A stretch of 64,000 nt of DNA from RUG806 sp964440255 (GCA_964440255.1 CAYTRD010000001.1:15999-79998), one strand, 5' to 3'. Numbered from the stretch's first letter, positions 34,013-43,292 are shown. A program made the numbers and translations. The notes: generated by a model from the sequence alone, not told the origin.

Positions 34013-36028
34013 TTATGATTTTACTCCTCTGCGATTATTTTTGAATTTTTCCGTAATTTCGTGAAGCTTCTCGTTGAATTCGTCTGCAATTTCGGGATAA
34101 ACCGTTGTTCTGTTATAGTTCTCGGCATAGTCATCTGTTAATATATGAAGCCAGTTTTTACGGTTTTTATCCCAGAAAGCGGAATTATCGTTCTGTATTT
34201 TTTCAAAATATTTGAATGTGATATAATCGTTATTTTCGATTACATCAAAATCATAATCGGGGTATTTTTCCTTGATTTCAGCTACGGGAACAGCATACTG
34301 AATTGACTTTATAACCTCACGCTTCATATGAAGAATGGGGCTTTCCTCGGTATGAATAACAGTATCGTCCAGAAGCAAGGAAGCCATTGAGATTCCGTCG
34401 ATCTCACGGTCAGAGGGCATATAATTTTCTTCACCGTCGTTACCCGTTATACCGCAAAGCTCCACCAAAGTGGGATAAAGGTCAGTGAGCACGGCAGAAG
34501 AAGATCTTTCGGTGCCTGTTTCCCCTAATTTTCCGTCCGCATTGTCCCAACGGATCATAAAGGGCACCTTTTGTCCGCCCTCATATGCCAAGTATTTTCC
34601 TCCGCGAAGGTCTGCTACGGAGCCTTCGAGTGCGGGGCCGTTGTCACTTGTAAATACAATTATGGTATTTTCAAGTACACCGAGCTTTTCCATTTCATCA
34701 AATAAAAGTCCGAGATAATAGTCAAATTCAGTCACACAGTCAACATATGTACCCATACCCGTTGTACCGTCAAAATCATCACCTGCGTATACGGGGGCAT
34801 GGGGCCATGGAGAAGCATAGTAAGCAAAGAAAGGCTCGTTATTTTCTGCCTTTTCTGAAATCCACTGTGTAATTTCCTCATGAATCCACTTTGTTGCCAT
34901 ACTCTGATCCTGAAGCTCATCTGTACCGTGAACGATTTCCCATTCACCGTTTTTCTCTGTGACATGATAGAAGGGTGTCATATCGTTTACATGGTGGCTT
35001 CCGTAGAAATAATCAAAGCCCTGATTTGTGGGAAGATATTCACCGTAGTCACCAAGATGCCATTTACCGAATGCCCCTGTGGAATAGCCTGCAGCCTTGA
35101 AGGTTTCTGCAATTGTAATTTCATCACCCAGCATACCGTCGGCATTATTACCCATTTCAATAGAATTGAATATTCTCGTTTGTGCAAAAGGAGTTATGGT
35201 ATCAACCGTCGGGTAGATCACATTATCAGCATATCCTCTGTAAGGATATCTTCCCGTAAGTGCGGCAAAACGGGCAGGTGAACACACGGAATATGCAGAA
35301 TAAAAGTTCGTGAGATTAAGTCCGTTTTCACCGATTGAATCAATATTGGGAGTTTCGTATATGGCACCGTTAAGAGACACATCTCCCCAGCCTAAATCGT
35401 CCATCATAATGAAAAGCACATTTGGAGAATTTTCATCGGCTGTCTTATCTACTCCGTCAAGATACGCGTCGTGCCCCTCCCATAATCTTTCGGTGTTGGG
35501 CTTTGAACGGAGATTCATTGTAAGCACATAAATTACACTTGTTCCCAGAAGAAGCACACCGAAAACTGCAGAAAGAAGCTTTTTTACCACATTTTTACTA
35601 AAAGAATGCTTTGCAACAAAGAAAAGACCCCATAAGGATATTGCTGTAGGAAGAACAAGAAGAATATTTCCGAGAAGTCTTGTAAAGAAATTGCCCTCAC
35701 CTGTTAAAAGAGGATGCTCTGCGGATGAAAAGCCTGCAAGCCCCGACGTAAACGCACCGAAGCCTGCATCGGCTCCCCATATTATGTAGTATACAACTAT
35801 ACCGATACTTGCGGCTGCATATGCAAATATAAAAGGAGCATAAACCTTTTTCTTTATAATAAGTCCGAGAACTGTTATTGCTGCTGTTATGCACATAAAC
35901 GCAACCGATACAACCGCAACGATATTAAGTCTTAATATCCATAAAGACAGCATCAGAATAATGCCGACTGCCGTTAAAATCCAAGGAAAAACTTTTTTAC
36001 CTGTATCAAGTTCAATATTCTTTTTCAT
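34013..36028 (-). CDS. Membrane-anchored type I sulfatase
   Basis: The start is the ATG of MKKNIELDTGKKVF, with AGGAG 7 bases upstream; the frame extends upstream only into promoter sequence. The 671 residues begin with about five transmembrane helices (residues 10-200). An extracellular sulfatase domain follows: NVLFIMMDDLGWGDVSLNG, the modification site SVCSPARFAALTGRYP (Cys to formylglycine), GKWHLGDYG and IIVFTSDNGPALEGS with metal ligands. Sulfate esters of host glycans are plausible substrates. The membrane topology is unlike the usual signal-peptide sulfatases of gut bacteria. The maturase gene follows after 114 bases. Confidence 0.9.
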   Translation of the reverse strand: MKKNIELDTGKKVFPWILTAVGIILMLSLWILRLNIVAVVSVAFMCITAAITVLGLIIKKKVYAPFIFAYAAASIGIVVYYIIWGADAGFGAFTSGLAGFSSAEHPLLTGEGNFFTRLLGNILLVLPTAISLWGLFFVAKHSFSKNVVKKLLSAVFGVLLLGTSVIYVLTMNLRSKPNTERLWEGHDAYLDGVDKTADENSPNVLFIMMDDLGWGDVSLNGAIYETPNIDSIGENGLNLTNFYSAYSVCSPARFAALTGRYPYRGYADNVIYPTVDTITPFAQTRIFNSIEMGNNADGMLGDEITIAETFKAAGYSTGAFGKWHLGDYGEYLPTNQGFDYFYGSHHVNDMTPFYHVTEKNGEWEIVHGTDELQDQSMATKWIHEEITQWISEKAENNEPFFAYYASPWPHAPVYAGDDFDGTTGMGTYVDCVTEFDYYLGLLFDEMEKLGVLENTIIVFTSDNGPALEGSVADLRGGKYLAYEGGQKVPFMIRWDNADGKLGETGTERSSSAVLTDLYPTLVELCGITGNDGEENYMPSDREIDGISMASLLLDDTVIHTEESPILHMKREVIKSIQYAVPVAEIKEKYPDYDFDVIENNDYITFKYFEKIQNDNSAFWDKNRKNWLHILTDDYAENYNRTTVYPEIADEFNEKLHEITEKFKNNRRGVKS

Positions 36029-36055
36029 AGCCACACTCCTTATTAAGTTATTTTC

Positions 36056-36084
36056 ATTATAAATATATTTGCATTTATTGTCAA
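36056..36084 (-). promoter_or_regulatory. Promoter of the sulfatase-maturase operon
   Basis: Perfect TTGACA, 17 bases, TATAAT on the minus strand. Confidence 0.8.
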
Positions 36085-36264
36085 TAAAATGCGGCACATA
36101 AACCAAAGATTGTAATATAGAAAACATTATATCAGAATGCTTTCTATATTTCTTGCGAGCCCGTATCGGGTACAATTTCAATAATTGTTGCATCAATATT
36201 TTTCATCCTCGTATTTTAAAAGTGAAATATAATGGCTGAAAACGGAAAAATCTGCAAATATTTC

Positions 36265-36293
36265 TTGACAGCAGGAGCACTCTAAAATACAAT
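36265..36293 (+). promoter_or_regulatory. Promoter of the phosphoesterase gene
   Basis: TTGACA, 17 bases, TACAAT, 20 bases before the ribosome binding site of the next gene. Confidence 0.75.
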
Positions 36294-36313
36294 TTAATTA
36301 TAACATCAAAGGA

Positions 36314-37687
36314 GTGTCTGATATGTACGCATTAATAGTAAAAATTATAGCAACAATCCTTGCATCGCTTTTTTCTCTGCTTAATATTTCGGCAGATATT
36401 CCCGGTTTTTCAAATGATAAGATATCCGTTACAACAATAGAGTACCTGAATGAGGATGCCGGCTCTGCAGATGCTCTTATCAGTATCATGACCACTACTG
36501 ACGGTGAATACAAGCTTTATTGGGCTGACGAAGATCTTCAAAGGCTTACATTCACTCTCGGTGAAAATGAAATTGAATACAGCGAATTTGCAACCGTTAC
36601 TGCATATTTCGGCGAAGGCAGTGTTGATTTACCCGATTACACGGCAATTCCCGACGGTGCTTCAAACATACTTGTGACACTTGACGGTGAAACACTTGAG
36701 ATATATGATATTCCTTATGAAAAAAGAGCAGACCGCGGAGAAATGCTTTACTCCTTCGGTTCAATAAGCGACCTCCATTTCAACCGTTACGATACGGAAA
36801 ACGGTGCCGATGTTGCAGATTCCACATTTAAGGCAGCACTTGATTTTTACGAAGCCGCAGGAGTTTCCCTTGTTGCAATGCCCGGTGATATTTCCACCGA
36901 AGGCGAAAAGGAAGCATTTATGTCCTTTAACAGCATCTCATCACAGTACGACTTCCCTGTTTACACAACAACGGGCAATCACGATCTCTATGCTGAATAT
37001 GAAAAAGAGAACTGGCTCGCATTTATGAATCCCGGTGCATACGGTGCAGAAAAGGATGAAAATGTAATCAATGTAGCGGAAAATGAAATGGATTTTGTGT
37101 ACGAAGAACCCGAATCGGGAGATATCTTTATTTTCCTTAACCAGACCTCGAATAACTACGGCTTACTTACAGGTGCTCTTTTAGAAGCTTCACAGCTTGA
37201 TTGGCTTGAACAGCAGCTTGAAGAACACAGCGATAAGAGTGTTTATCTTTTCTTCCACACATTCCTTACATCAGCCACGGGCAATCCTTTTATGGGAACA
37301 GGCAATCTTCAGAACAGTCTCGGCTGGAGTTATCCTCTGTTCTATACCCCCGGTGCTTCGGATGAAGTAAGACTGAGAGAGCTTCTTCGCGAATACGATA
37401 ATGTAATCTTCTTTAACGGTCACTCACACTGGGCATATCATATGCAGGAATTAAATCCTGACCTCAATATTTCTAAAAACGGTGAGGACGGTGCCACCAT
37501 TGTTCATGTATCCTCCGTTTCATCACCGAGAACAACAGAAGGCTTCCAGATACTCTGGTCGGGAAATGATCCGGGTATGAGCGAAGGCTATCTTGTTGAA
37601 GTTTATGAGGATACAATGGTGCTGTACGGTGTTGATTTCGTAAATAACAGAATCTTAGCATATGCAACATACGAATGTGAAAAATAA
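36314..37687 (+). CDS. Calcineurin-like metallophosphoesterase, secreted or anchored
   Basis: The protein has 457 residues. A hydrophobic N-terminus (MYALIVKIIATILASLFSLL) suggests export. After a ~140-residue beta-rich domain resembling the N-terminal domain of purple acid phosphatases, the metal-binding motifs appear in order: GSISDLHFNR, MPGDISTEGEKEAF, YTTTGNHDLYA, FFHTFL and FFNGHSHWAYH. The substrate is unknown; extracellular phosphomonoester or nucleotide cleavage is plausible. GGAG lies before the ATG, and it diverges from the sulfatase. Confidence 0.85.
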   Translation: MSDMYALIVKIIATILASLFSLLNISADIPGFSNDKISVTTIEYLNEDAGSADALISIMTTTDGEYKLYWADEDLQRLTFTLGENEIEYSEFATVTAYFGEGSVDLPDYTAIPDGASNILVTLDGETLEIYDIPYEKRADRGEMLYSFGSISDLHFNRYDTENGADVADSTFKAALDFYEAAGVSLVAMPGDISTEGEKEAFMSFNSISSQYDFPVYTTTGNHDLYAEYEKENWLAFMNPGAYGAEKDENVINVAENEMDFVYEEPESGDIFIFLNQTSNNYGLLTGALLEASQLDWLEQQLEEHSDKSVYLFFHTFLTSATGNPFMGTGNLQNSLGWSYPLFYTPGASDEVRLRELLREYDNVIFFNGHSHWAYHMQELNPDLNISKNGEDGATIVHVSSVSSPRTTEGFQILWSGNDPGMSEGYLVEVYEDTMVLYGVDFVNNRILAYATYECEK

Positions 37688-37823
37688 ACACTAATAACAA
37701 CAAAAAGGGAATGTAAAAAAGTAAAAATCAGTAAAAATTTTATGCTTTAGCCTGCGAACAAACCTCGCCACCCGACATACCTTTGTTTGTCCGTACTCCG
37801 GCATTTTTCCCTACCCGATTAAA

Positions 37824-37859
37824 AGGAGCTGTAAAAAACTTTCATTTTTTACAGCTCCT
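37824..37859. terminator. Bidirectional terminator
   Basis: AGGAGCTGTAAAAAA pairs with its complement around CTTTCA. It is near-identical in core to the hairpin at 23617-23659. Confidence 0.85.
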
Positions 37860-37874
37860 GTTCTTATATCAATT

Positions 37875-38948
37875 TCAGTTATCAATAACTACTTCTCTGT
37901 GGCTTTCGGAGGAATCGTAAATAGCCTGAAGAATCTTCGATGTGCCTACTGCATACTTTATGTCGTTGCGGTTTCTTTCGCCCATTCGAACGCTTTCAAC
38001 GAAGTCAATTACTTCATCGTGATGCATACCGTTAAGCTTATAATCGGGCTTTTCGGTAATGAGCATACCGTCTCTTGCAGTATAATATGTGTAATGACCG
38101 CAGTACTGAAGTCTTACACCGCCCTTATCACCCATAAAGTCTATATATGTTTCGCTTTCGCCGATATTCTGTGCCCAAGCACCGTTGAAGCTTAAGGTTG
38201 CACCCTCAGTTCTTACAAGACCTGTAACGGAATCGTCAACATCATAAATACCGTTTTCGACATCCTTTGTATCCTCAGCCCACATTGAGATATATGTATA
38301 ATTTTTCATATCCTTACCGAGCTTTGAGAAGGCTTCGCCGCTTGCGGTAACCGGCTTCGGATCACCGAGACAGTAAAGAATAAGGTCAATATAATGAACG
38401 CCCCAGTCAATAAGGGCACCGCCGCCGGATGACGCTGAATTTGTAAAATCACCGCCGAGTCCGGGGATTGAGCGGTGTGCACGGAAGGATGCGTACACAT
38501 GGAAAACCTCACCGAGATCGCCTCTTGCAATCATTTCCTTGATTTTATTCACTGAATTTGAATAACGGTTACATACACCGATTGAAAGTATCCTTCCTGT
38601 TTCATAGGATACTTTTTCCATTTCGAGAGCTTCCGAAAGTATTCTTGCAGCAGGCTTTTCACAAAGCACATCCTTGCCGTGATGCATAAAATCTATGGCA
38701 ATAACACTATGATGATCATTATGTGTACAGACGGAAACTGCATCCAGTTCGGGATCATCGAGTATTTCGTGATAATCATAAACTGCCTTACCGCAGCCGT
38801 ATTTTTCAACTGCTTTATCAGCTCTTTCGGGAATTATGTCGCAGAAATACTTTATTTCGGCATGCTCACTTGCCATATAAGCAGGAATATGAGCACTGTT
38901 TGCGATATTTCCGCAGCCGATAACTGCTATATTGATTTTTTCTTTCAT
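37875..38948 (-). CDS. Gfo/Idh/MocA family oxidoreductase
   Basis: The protein has 357 residues. An N-terminal Rossmann fold (INIAVIGCGNIANSAHIPAY), the EKP motif with the catalytic Lys (HGKDVLCEKPAARIL), and GGALIDWGVHYIDLILY with the usual His near the active site. It uses NAD(P) to oxidise or reduce sugars or their derivatives; some relatives are glycosidases of families GH109 or GH179. The gene is followed by a terminator; the upstream helicase-like gene on the same strand ends 13 bases before it starts. Confidence 0.9.
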   Translation of the reverse strand: MKEKINIAVIGCGNIANSAHIPAYMASEHAEIKYFCDIIPERADKAVEKYGCGKAVYDYHEILDDPELDAVSVCTHNDHHSVIAIDFMHHGKDVLCEKPAARILSEALEMEKVSYETGRILSIGVCNRYSNSVNKIKEMIARGDLGEVFHVYASFRAHRSIPGLGGDFTNSASSGGGALIDWGVHYIDLILYCLGDPKPVTASGEAFSKLGKDMKNYTYISMWAEDTKDVENGIYDVDDSVTGLVRTEGATLSFNGAWAQNIGESETYIDFMGDKGGVRLQYCGHYTYYTARDGMLITEKPDYKLNGMHHDEVIDFVESVRMGERNRNDIKYAVGTSKILQAIYDSSESHREVVIDN

Positions 38949-38961
38949 TATAATTTCTCCT

Positions 38962-39966
38962 TTATTGACTACTTTTCAGTATTTTTTTCATATCATTAAG
39001 GCGTTTCAGCCTATTATGTAAAATTCCTTCATCCTCAAGGCAGTGAGAAAATGATTTTATTATTTTTTCGTTTCTTCTGAAATCCTCTTCGCAATATATC
39101 AAAAAAATATCAGCTGAAGTCTTACAACGGCAATAATGCGACTCCGAAAAAGGCACACCGCAGAAAATTACTTTTTCGGGCGGATAAAAAAGTGAGGTCG
39201 GTATATATGCCTTTGTTGCTATAAGAATATTCGGCTCACTTTCCGAAAAACCCAGAATACTGTCCTTGCGTTCAGCAAAAGGCTTTGAGCCGTCAATATA
39301 AACACAGGCTGTACCTCTGTTGTTCATATATGCATAAAAATCTACGGCTTCGCCTCTTGAATTGAAATAAATGCATACCCGATGATAGGCATATTTTTCT
39401 GCATTGATTGCAGTATAAAAGAATTTTTCCCTCGGAGATGCAGTTTCAAAGCAGTTGATTTCAGAATCTGCATCATTACCGATAAAAACAGGTCTGTTAC
39501 AGGAAAACAGAGCATTACAAAGCTCCATAGAATCGGACATGGCAGTAAAAAATGCAACCGTCTGACAAAAATGTGAGATTTCAGCCTTATATTCACCTAT
39601 CCAGCCGTAAGACTGTCTGTAGCCGTATTCGGTTTTATCTGCACATTCGGCAAAAATCACCATAAATCTTCTGTATAAATTATCGGTCAGATACTGTCTG
39701 AAACTTTCCTCTGCAAGAAAGCGTATATCACAAAACAATATATCCGGGGACAAAAGTCCGTGATAGTCCGAAGGTGATTTTCTGATATCCGAAAAGAAAA
39801 AGCTGTCATCTCCGTAAAAAGCACCTGGTATAAAAACAACTGTTTTTACTGTGTCAAAGCTCAGTTCTTTAAGATCGGGCATTTCAACCTTAAGAAAAAC
39901 ATCTCTTTCGCTCTGATATGCCGCAGTTATAACATTTTTCACCGAAGAATCAAATTTCATAAACAC
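38962..39966 (-). CDS. Degenerate RecQ/SF2 helicase-like protein
   Basis: The protein has 334 residues. The layout follows RecQ. An N-terminal segment has a hydrophobic strand (VKTVVFIPG) where motif I-Ia should be, then FAECADKTEYGYRQSYGWIGEYKAEI in the place of DEAHCISQWG..FRPEY (I quote parts only), and VAFFTAMSDS like the TAT motif. The second domain reads VCIYFNSRGEAVDFYAYM and SEPNILIATKAY like the RecQ C-terminal helicase domain. The Walker A Lys and the DEAH box are gone, so ATPase activity is unlikely. It may be a structural relic or a non-catalytic DNA-binding factor. The homology is read by eye and needs structure prediction. Confidence 0.5.
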   Translation of the reverse strand: MFMKFDSSVKNVITAAYQSERDVFLKVEMPDLKELSFDTVKTVVFIPGAFYGDDSFFFSDIRKSPSDYHGLLSPDILFCDIRFLAEESFRQYLTDNLYRRFMVIFAECADKTEYGYRQSYGWIGEYKAEISHFCQTVAFFTAMSDSMELCNALFSCNRPVFIGNDADSEINCFETASPREKFFYTAINAEKYAYHRVCIYFNSRGEAVDFYAYMNNRGTACVYIDGSKPFAERKDSILGFSESEPNILIATKAYIPTSLFYPPEKVIFCGVPFSESHYCRCKTSADIFLIYCEEDFRRNEKIIKSFSHCLEDEGILHNRLKRLNDMKKILKSSQ

Positions 39967-40088
39967 TCACCTGTTGACAAAAACGGGCATATTTGCTATA
40001 TTACTGAACATACAACATATATAATATATTAACATATACAAATATGTCAATGCAAACTACATATTTTCGGAAAAAAGAAAAAAAATAC

Positions 40089-40117
40089 TTGCAATTAATA
40101 AAACCTTGTGATATAAT
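40089..40117 (+). promoter_or_regulatory. Promoter of rplS
   Basis: TTGCAA, 17 bases, TATAAT, with GTGA before the -10. Confidence 0.8.
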
Positions 40118-40123
40118 ACACAG

Positions 40124-40240
40124 GCGTTCTTGTGGGTGTGGGAACTCCCCTCACCGCGGTTAGTGAACAGCAAAACTAAAGCGGGTGGTCCTCTGACTGT
40201 CTTATGACGGTGAATGAACATCTGAAAAAAATAATGGAGG
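40124..40240 (+). ncRNA. Candidate ribosomal protein L19 leader
   Basis: A ~115-base leader between a strong promoter and rplS holds several short helices, including GTTC/GAAC and GTGGG/CCCTCAC, and GC-rich conserved-looking blocks. Firmicutes rplS genes often carry an autoregulatory L19 leader; position and size fit. I cannot verify the consensus by eye. Confidence 0.5.
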
Positions 40241-40248
40241 TCTTTAAA

Positions 40249-40593
40249 ATGGACGCACTCAAGCTTATGACAGAAGGCATGCTTAAAGAGCAGCCCCCCG
40301 TAATCGAAATCGGTGACACAGTCAGAGTCGATGTTAAGATTCGCGAAGGCGAAAAAGAAAGAATTCAGGCATTTGAAGGTACAGTTATCGCTCGTAAGGG
40401 CAGCGGTGTTGCTGAAACCTTTACAGTACGCAGACTTTCCTACGGTGTAGGTGTTGAAAGAGTATTCCCCATTCACTCCCCTAACGTAGCTAATGTTACT
40501 ATTGTAAGAAAAGGTAAAGTGCGCAGAGCTAAGCTTTATTACCTCAGAGGCAGAGTCGGTAAAGCAGCTAAGGTTAAGGAATTAATCAAGTAA
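40249..40593 (+). CDS. rplS: 50S ribosomal protein L19
   Basis: I start at MDALKLMTEG because GGAGG lies 8 bases upstream; an ATG fifteen codons earlier would sit in the leader. The 114 residues carry IEIGDTVRVDVKIREGEKER, IQAFEGTVIARKGSG, RRLSYGVGVERVFPIHSP and RRAKLYYLRGRVGKAA, the full L19 pattern. It sits at the 30S-50S interface. Followed by signal peptidase, rbgA and rnhB, a common clostridial order. Confidence 0.97.
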   Translation: MDALKLMTEGMLKEQPPVIEIGDTVRVDVKIREGEKERIQAFEGTVIARKGSGVAETFTVRRLSYGVGVERVFPIHSPNVANVTIVRKGKVRRAKLYYLRGRVGKAAKVKELIK

Positions 40594-40610
40594 TTAATCT
40601 ATGTGCTTTT

Positions 40611-40641
40611 GAGGAACATCTTTCGGGTGTTCCTCATTTTT
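40611..40641 (+). terminator. Terminator after rplS
   Basis: GAGGAACA pairs with TGTTCCTC, followed by ATTTTTG. It lies between rplS and the first signal peptidase and rules out an earlier start for the latter. Confidence 0.7.
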
Positions 40642-40653
40642 GATTCAATTGAT

Positions 40654-41214
40654 ATGAATAATAACACTCAGAAGAAAAAATCGGCATATACTACTGTGAC
40701 GGAATATATCTATTCCGTCTTTTCGTATTTGCTTTTGTGTATGCTGATAATTTTTACAGCATTTACATTTTTTTTAAGACTTGTTCAAGTTGACGGTGGT
40801 TCAATGAACCCGACACTTCACACCGGTGACAAAATAATTATTTCAAACTTCTTGTACACTCCCGATTACGGTGATATAATAGCAATAAGTAAAAAGGGAG
40901 CCGAAGAGGAATCAATGATAAAAAGAGTCATAGCTCTCCCCGGTGACAGCGTAATTATAGATTTTGACACACATATAATTACTGTAAACGGAAAGGTCAT
41001 TTATGAAGATTACGAGGTGACCGAGCCTATATCCGAGCAGTATGACCTGACTTACCCCGTAACGGTTCCCGATGACTGCGTTTTTGTTCTCGGTGACAAC
41101 AGAAACAATTCCATTGATTCAAGAAGTGAAAGTGTAGGCTTCATAAAGCTCGATGAAATCAGCGGCAAGGCACTGATAAGACTGTTCCCCATCGGACAGA
41201 TAAATATATATTAA
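40654..41214 (+). CDS. lepB: Signal peptidase I (first of a tandem pair)
   Basis: The start is MNNNTQKKKSAY, the first ATG after the rplS terminator. The 186 residues have one N-terminal transmembrane helix (LLLCMLIIFTAFTFFLRL), the catalytic Ser in VDGGSMNPTLH and Lys in MIKRVIALPGD, and the C-terminal FVLGDNRNNSIDSRSE box. It cleaves signal peptides on the outer membrane face. A second copy starts 9 bases downstream. Confidence 0.92.
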   Translation: MNNNTQKKKSAYTTVTEYIYSVFSYLLLCMLIIFTAFTFFLRLVQVDGGSMNPTLHTGDKIIISNFLYTPDYGDIIAISKKGAEEESMIKRVIALPGDSVIIDFDTHIITVNGKVIYEDYEVTEPISEQYDLTYPVTVPDDCVFVLGDNRNNSIDSRSESVGFIKLDEISGKALIRLFPIGQINIY

Positions 41215-41223
41215 GGTGATAGT

Positions 41224-41805
41224 ATGAAAGACAGAGAAATGCTTACAAGTGAAATAACAGGCGAAAAGGATAAATCTCCCTTTGCGACAAGTATATATGA
41301 AGGGCTCTCAGTTGTAATATCGGCAATTTTCATTATTGCTCTTGTTTTTACATTCGGCTTCAGGCTTGTAGGAGTCAGCGGAAGCTCAATGGTAAGCACA
41401 CTTATTGACGGCGACTGGCTTATAGTTACTCCTTATTATGACGAGCCCGAATACGGTGATATCGTTATTTCAACTCACAGACTTGAAACAATGGGTCCCA
41501 TAGTAAAAAGAGTAATCGCAACAGAGGGCGATGTTGTAGATATAGACGAAAACGGAAATGTTTATGTAAACGGTGAAATGCTCGACGAAAGCTCCTATAC
41601 GGTTCCCGTTTCAAGAAGATACGGTGACCTGTCATACCCCGTTACCGTACCCGAGGGCCATGTTATGCTTTTCGGTGATAACCGTCCGTTGTCTTCTGAT
41701 TCAAGATATTCCCACGTAGGCTTTGCACCTGTTGATGCCCTGCTCGGAAAAGCACAGCTTCGTCTGTCGGGCGAATGGGATATTTATCATAATTTTTCAG
41801 AGTAA
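41224..41805 (+). CDS. lepB: Signal peptidase I (second of a tandem pair)
   Basis: The protein has 193 residues. A transmembrane helix (VISAIFIIALVFTFGFRL) precedes the catalytic Ser in VSGSSMVSTL and Lys in IVKRVIATEGD, and MLFGDNRPLSSDSRYS closes the catalytic domain. It differs from its neighbour at many positions, so the duplication is old; the two may have different substrate preferences. AAGGTGA precedes the ATG, and rbgA follows after 21 bases. Confidence 0.92.
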   Translation: MKDREMLTSEITGEKDKSPFATSIYEGLSVVISAIFIIALVFTFGFRLVGVSGSSMVSTLIDGDWLIVTPYYDEPEYGDIVISTHRLETMGPIVKRVIATEGDVVDIDENGNVYVNGEMLDESSYTVPVSRRYGDLSYPVTVPEGHVMLFGDNRPLSSDSRYSHVGFAPVDALLGKAQLRLSGEWDIYHNFSE

Positions 41806-41826
41806 TTTATAAGGCGGAAAAACAAT

Positions 41827-42696
41827 ATGGCAGACGCACAGAAGCAGACAGTTCAATGGTTTCCGGGGCATATGGCAAAAACACGCCGTCAGATAAAGGA
41901 AAGTCTTTCACTTGTTGACGGAATTACCGAGCTCAGAGATGCCCGAATACCCCTTTCAAGCACTAATCCGGAGCTGGGTGAGCTTATCGGCAATAAACCG
42001 AAAATCATACTTCTCAATAAAGCAGACCTTGCCGACGAAAGAACCACTTCCGAGTGGCTTTCTTTTTATAAGTCAAAAAACATACCTGCTATTGCAGTTG
42101 ACTGCAGAAGCGGAAAGGGTCTGAATCTTTACAGACAAACAATAAACGAGGTTCTTTCAGACACTATCAGACGAAACAATGAAAAAGGTATGGTAGGCCG
42201 TTCCTTAAGGCTTATGGTAGTAGGAATTCCCAATACGGGAAAATCATCATTTATCAACCGCATGGCAAAAGGCGGAAAAGCAAAGGTAGAAGACAGAGCA
42301 GGTGTCACAAGACATAACCAATGGTATGTTATCGGTGATAAGATAGAGCTTCTTGACACGCCCGGTGTTCTGTGGCCTAAATTCGATGATCCCGATGTAG
42401 GCTATAAGCTTGCATTTACGGGCGGTATCAAGGATGATATTCTTGATATTGAGGGACTTGCCGTAAAGCTTCTTGAAATACTTTCCCGTGATTATCCCGA
42501 AAAGCTTGAGGAAAGATATAAGCTTAAGGATTTTGCTGACCTTCAAAGCTATGAATTATTGGAAGAGATCGGAAGAAAAAGAGGTATGCTGATTTCAGGC
42601 GGAGAAGTTGATACACTTCGTGCAGCAACGACCTTATTTGATGAGCTTAGAGGCGGAAAGCTCGGTAAAATTTCATTTGAAAGGCCACAATTATGA
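41827..42696 (+). CDS. rbgA: Ribosome biogenesis GTPase RbgA (YlqF)
   Basis: The protein has 289 residues. The G motifs are circularly permuted, diagnostic of this family: G4 (LLNKADL) comes first, then G1 (GIPNTGKSSFINRMAKG), G2/T (GVTRHNQW) and G3 (LLDTPGVLWP). The N-terminal QWFPGHMAKTRRQIKE is also typical. It acts in late 50S assembly. The stop overlaps the rnhB start (ATGA), indicating coupling, and the neighbourhood with rplS and rnhB is conserved in Firmicutes. Confidence 0.95.
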   Translation: MADAQKQTVQWFPGHMAKTRRQIKESLSLVDGITELRDARIPLSSTNPELGELIGNKPKIILLNKADLADERTTSEWLSFYKSKNIPAIAVDCRSGKGLNLYRQTINEVLSDTIRRNNEKGMVGRSLRLMVVGIPNTGKSSFINRMAKGGKAKVEDRAGVTRHNQWYVIGDKIELLDTPGVLWPKFDDPDVGYKLAFTGGIKDDILDIEGLAVKLLEILSRDYPEKLEERYKLKDFADLQSYELLEEIGRKRGMLISGGEVDTLRAATTLFDELRGGKLGKISFERPQL

Positions 42697-43292
42697 CATA
42701 CGAATACGAAAATATGTTAAAAGAAAAAGGCTATTCCGCTGTATGCGGAATTGATGAAGCAGGAAGAGGGCCTCTTGCCGGCCCAGTTTTTGCCGCTGCA
42801 GTAATTCTTCCCGATGATATGGGAGACATTGGTATCAACGATTCAAAAAAGCTGTCCGAGAAAAAAAGAGATGCCCTTTTTGATGTTATAAAGGAAAAAG
42901 CTGTAGCATGGTCGGTAGGAAGTGCAAGTGAACAGGAAATTGATGAAATAAATATACTTAATGCTACATTTCTTGCGATGAAAAGAGCCGTTGAAGGACT
43001 TTCCGTAAAACCGGATATTGCACTTGTTGACGGCAACAGGAAACCTAACACGGGAATTGAAGAAATGACACTCGTCAAAGGTGACGCAAAATCAATTTCA
43101 ATCGCCGCCGCTTCAATACTCGCAAAGGTAAGCAGAGACAGATATCTTCTTGAGCTTGACGAAAAATATCCCGAATATCAGTTCAGAAAGCACAAGGGCT
43201 ACCCTACCGCACTTCATTATGAAATGATAAAGGAACACGGAATATCCCCTGTTCACAGACTTTCATTTCTTAAAAATCTCGGTGAAAAATAA
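42693..43292 (+). CDS. rnhB: Ribonuclease HII
   Basis: The protein has 199 residues. The Asp-Glu start of the active site is in VCGIDEAGRGPLAGPVFAAAV, the third acid in IALVDGNRKP and the fourth in VSRDRYLLELDEKYP; KHKGYPTALHYE closes the domain. It removes RNA from RNA-DNA hybrids and misincorporated ribonucleotides. The gene overlaps rbgA by 4 bases and yraN by 1. Confidence 0.96.
   Translation: MTYEYENMLKEKGYSAVCGIDEAGRGPLAGPVFAAAVILPDDMGDIGINDSKKLSEKKRDALFDVIKEKAVAWSVGSASEQEIDEINILNATFLAMKRAVEGLSVKPDIALVDGNRKPNTGIEEMTLVKGDAKSISIAAASILAKVSRDRYLLELDEKYPEYQFRKHKGYPTALHYEMIKEHGISPVHRLSFLKNLGEK

Noticed and set aside
37688..37823. Intergenic sequence after the phosphoesterase with paired GAACAAAC/TTTGTTTG words
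   Set aside because: The pairing is short and imperfect and does not resemble a known RNA. No gene is visible.
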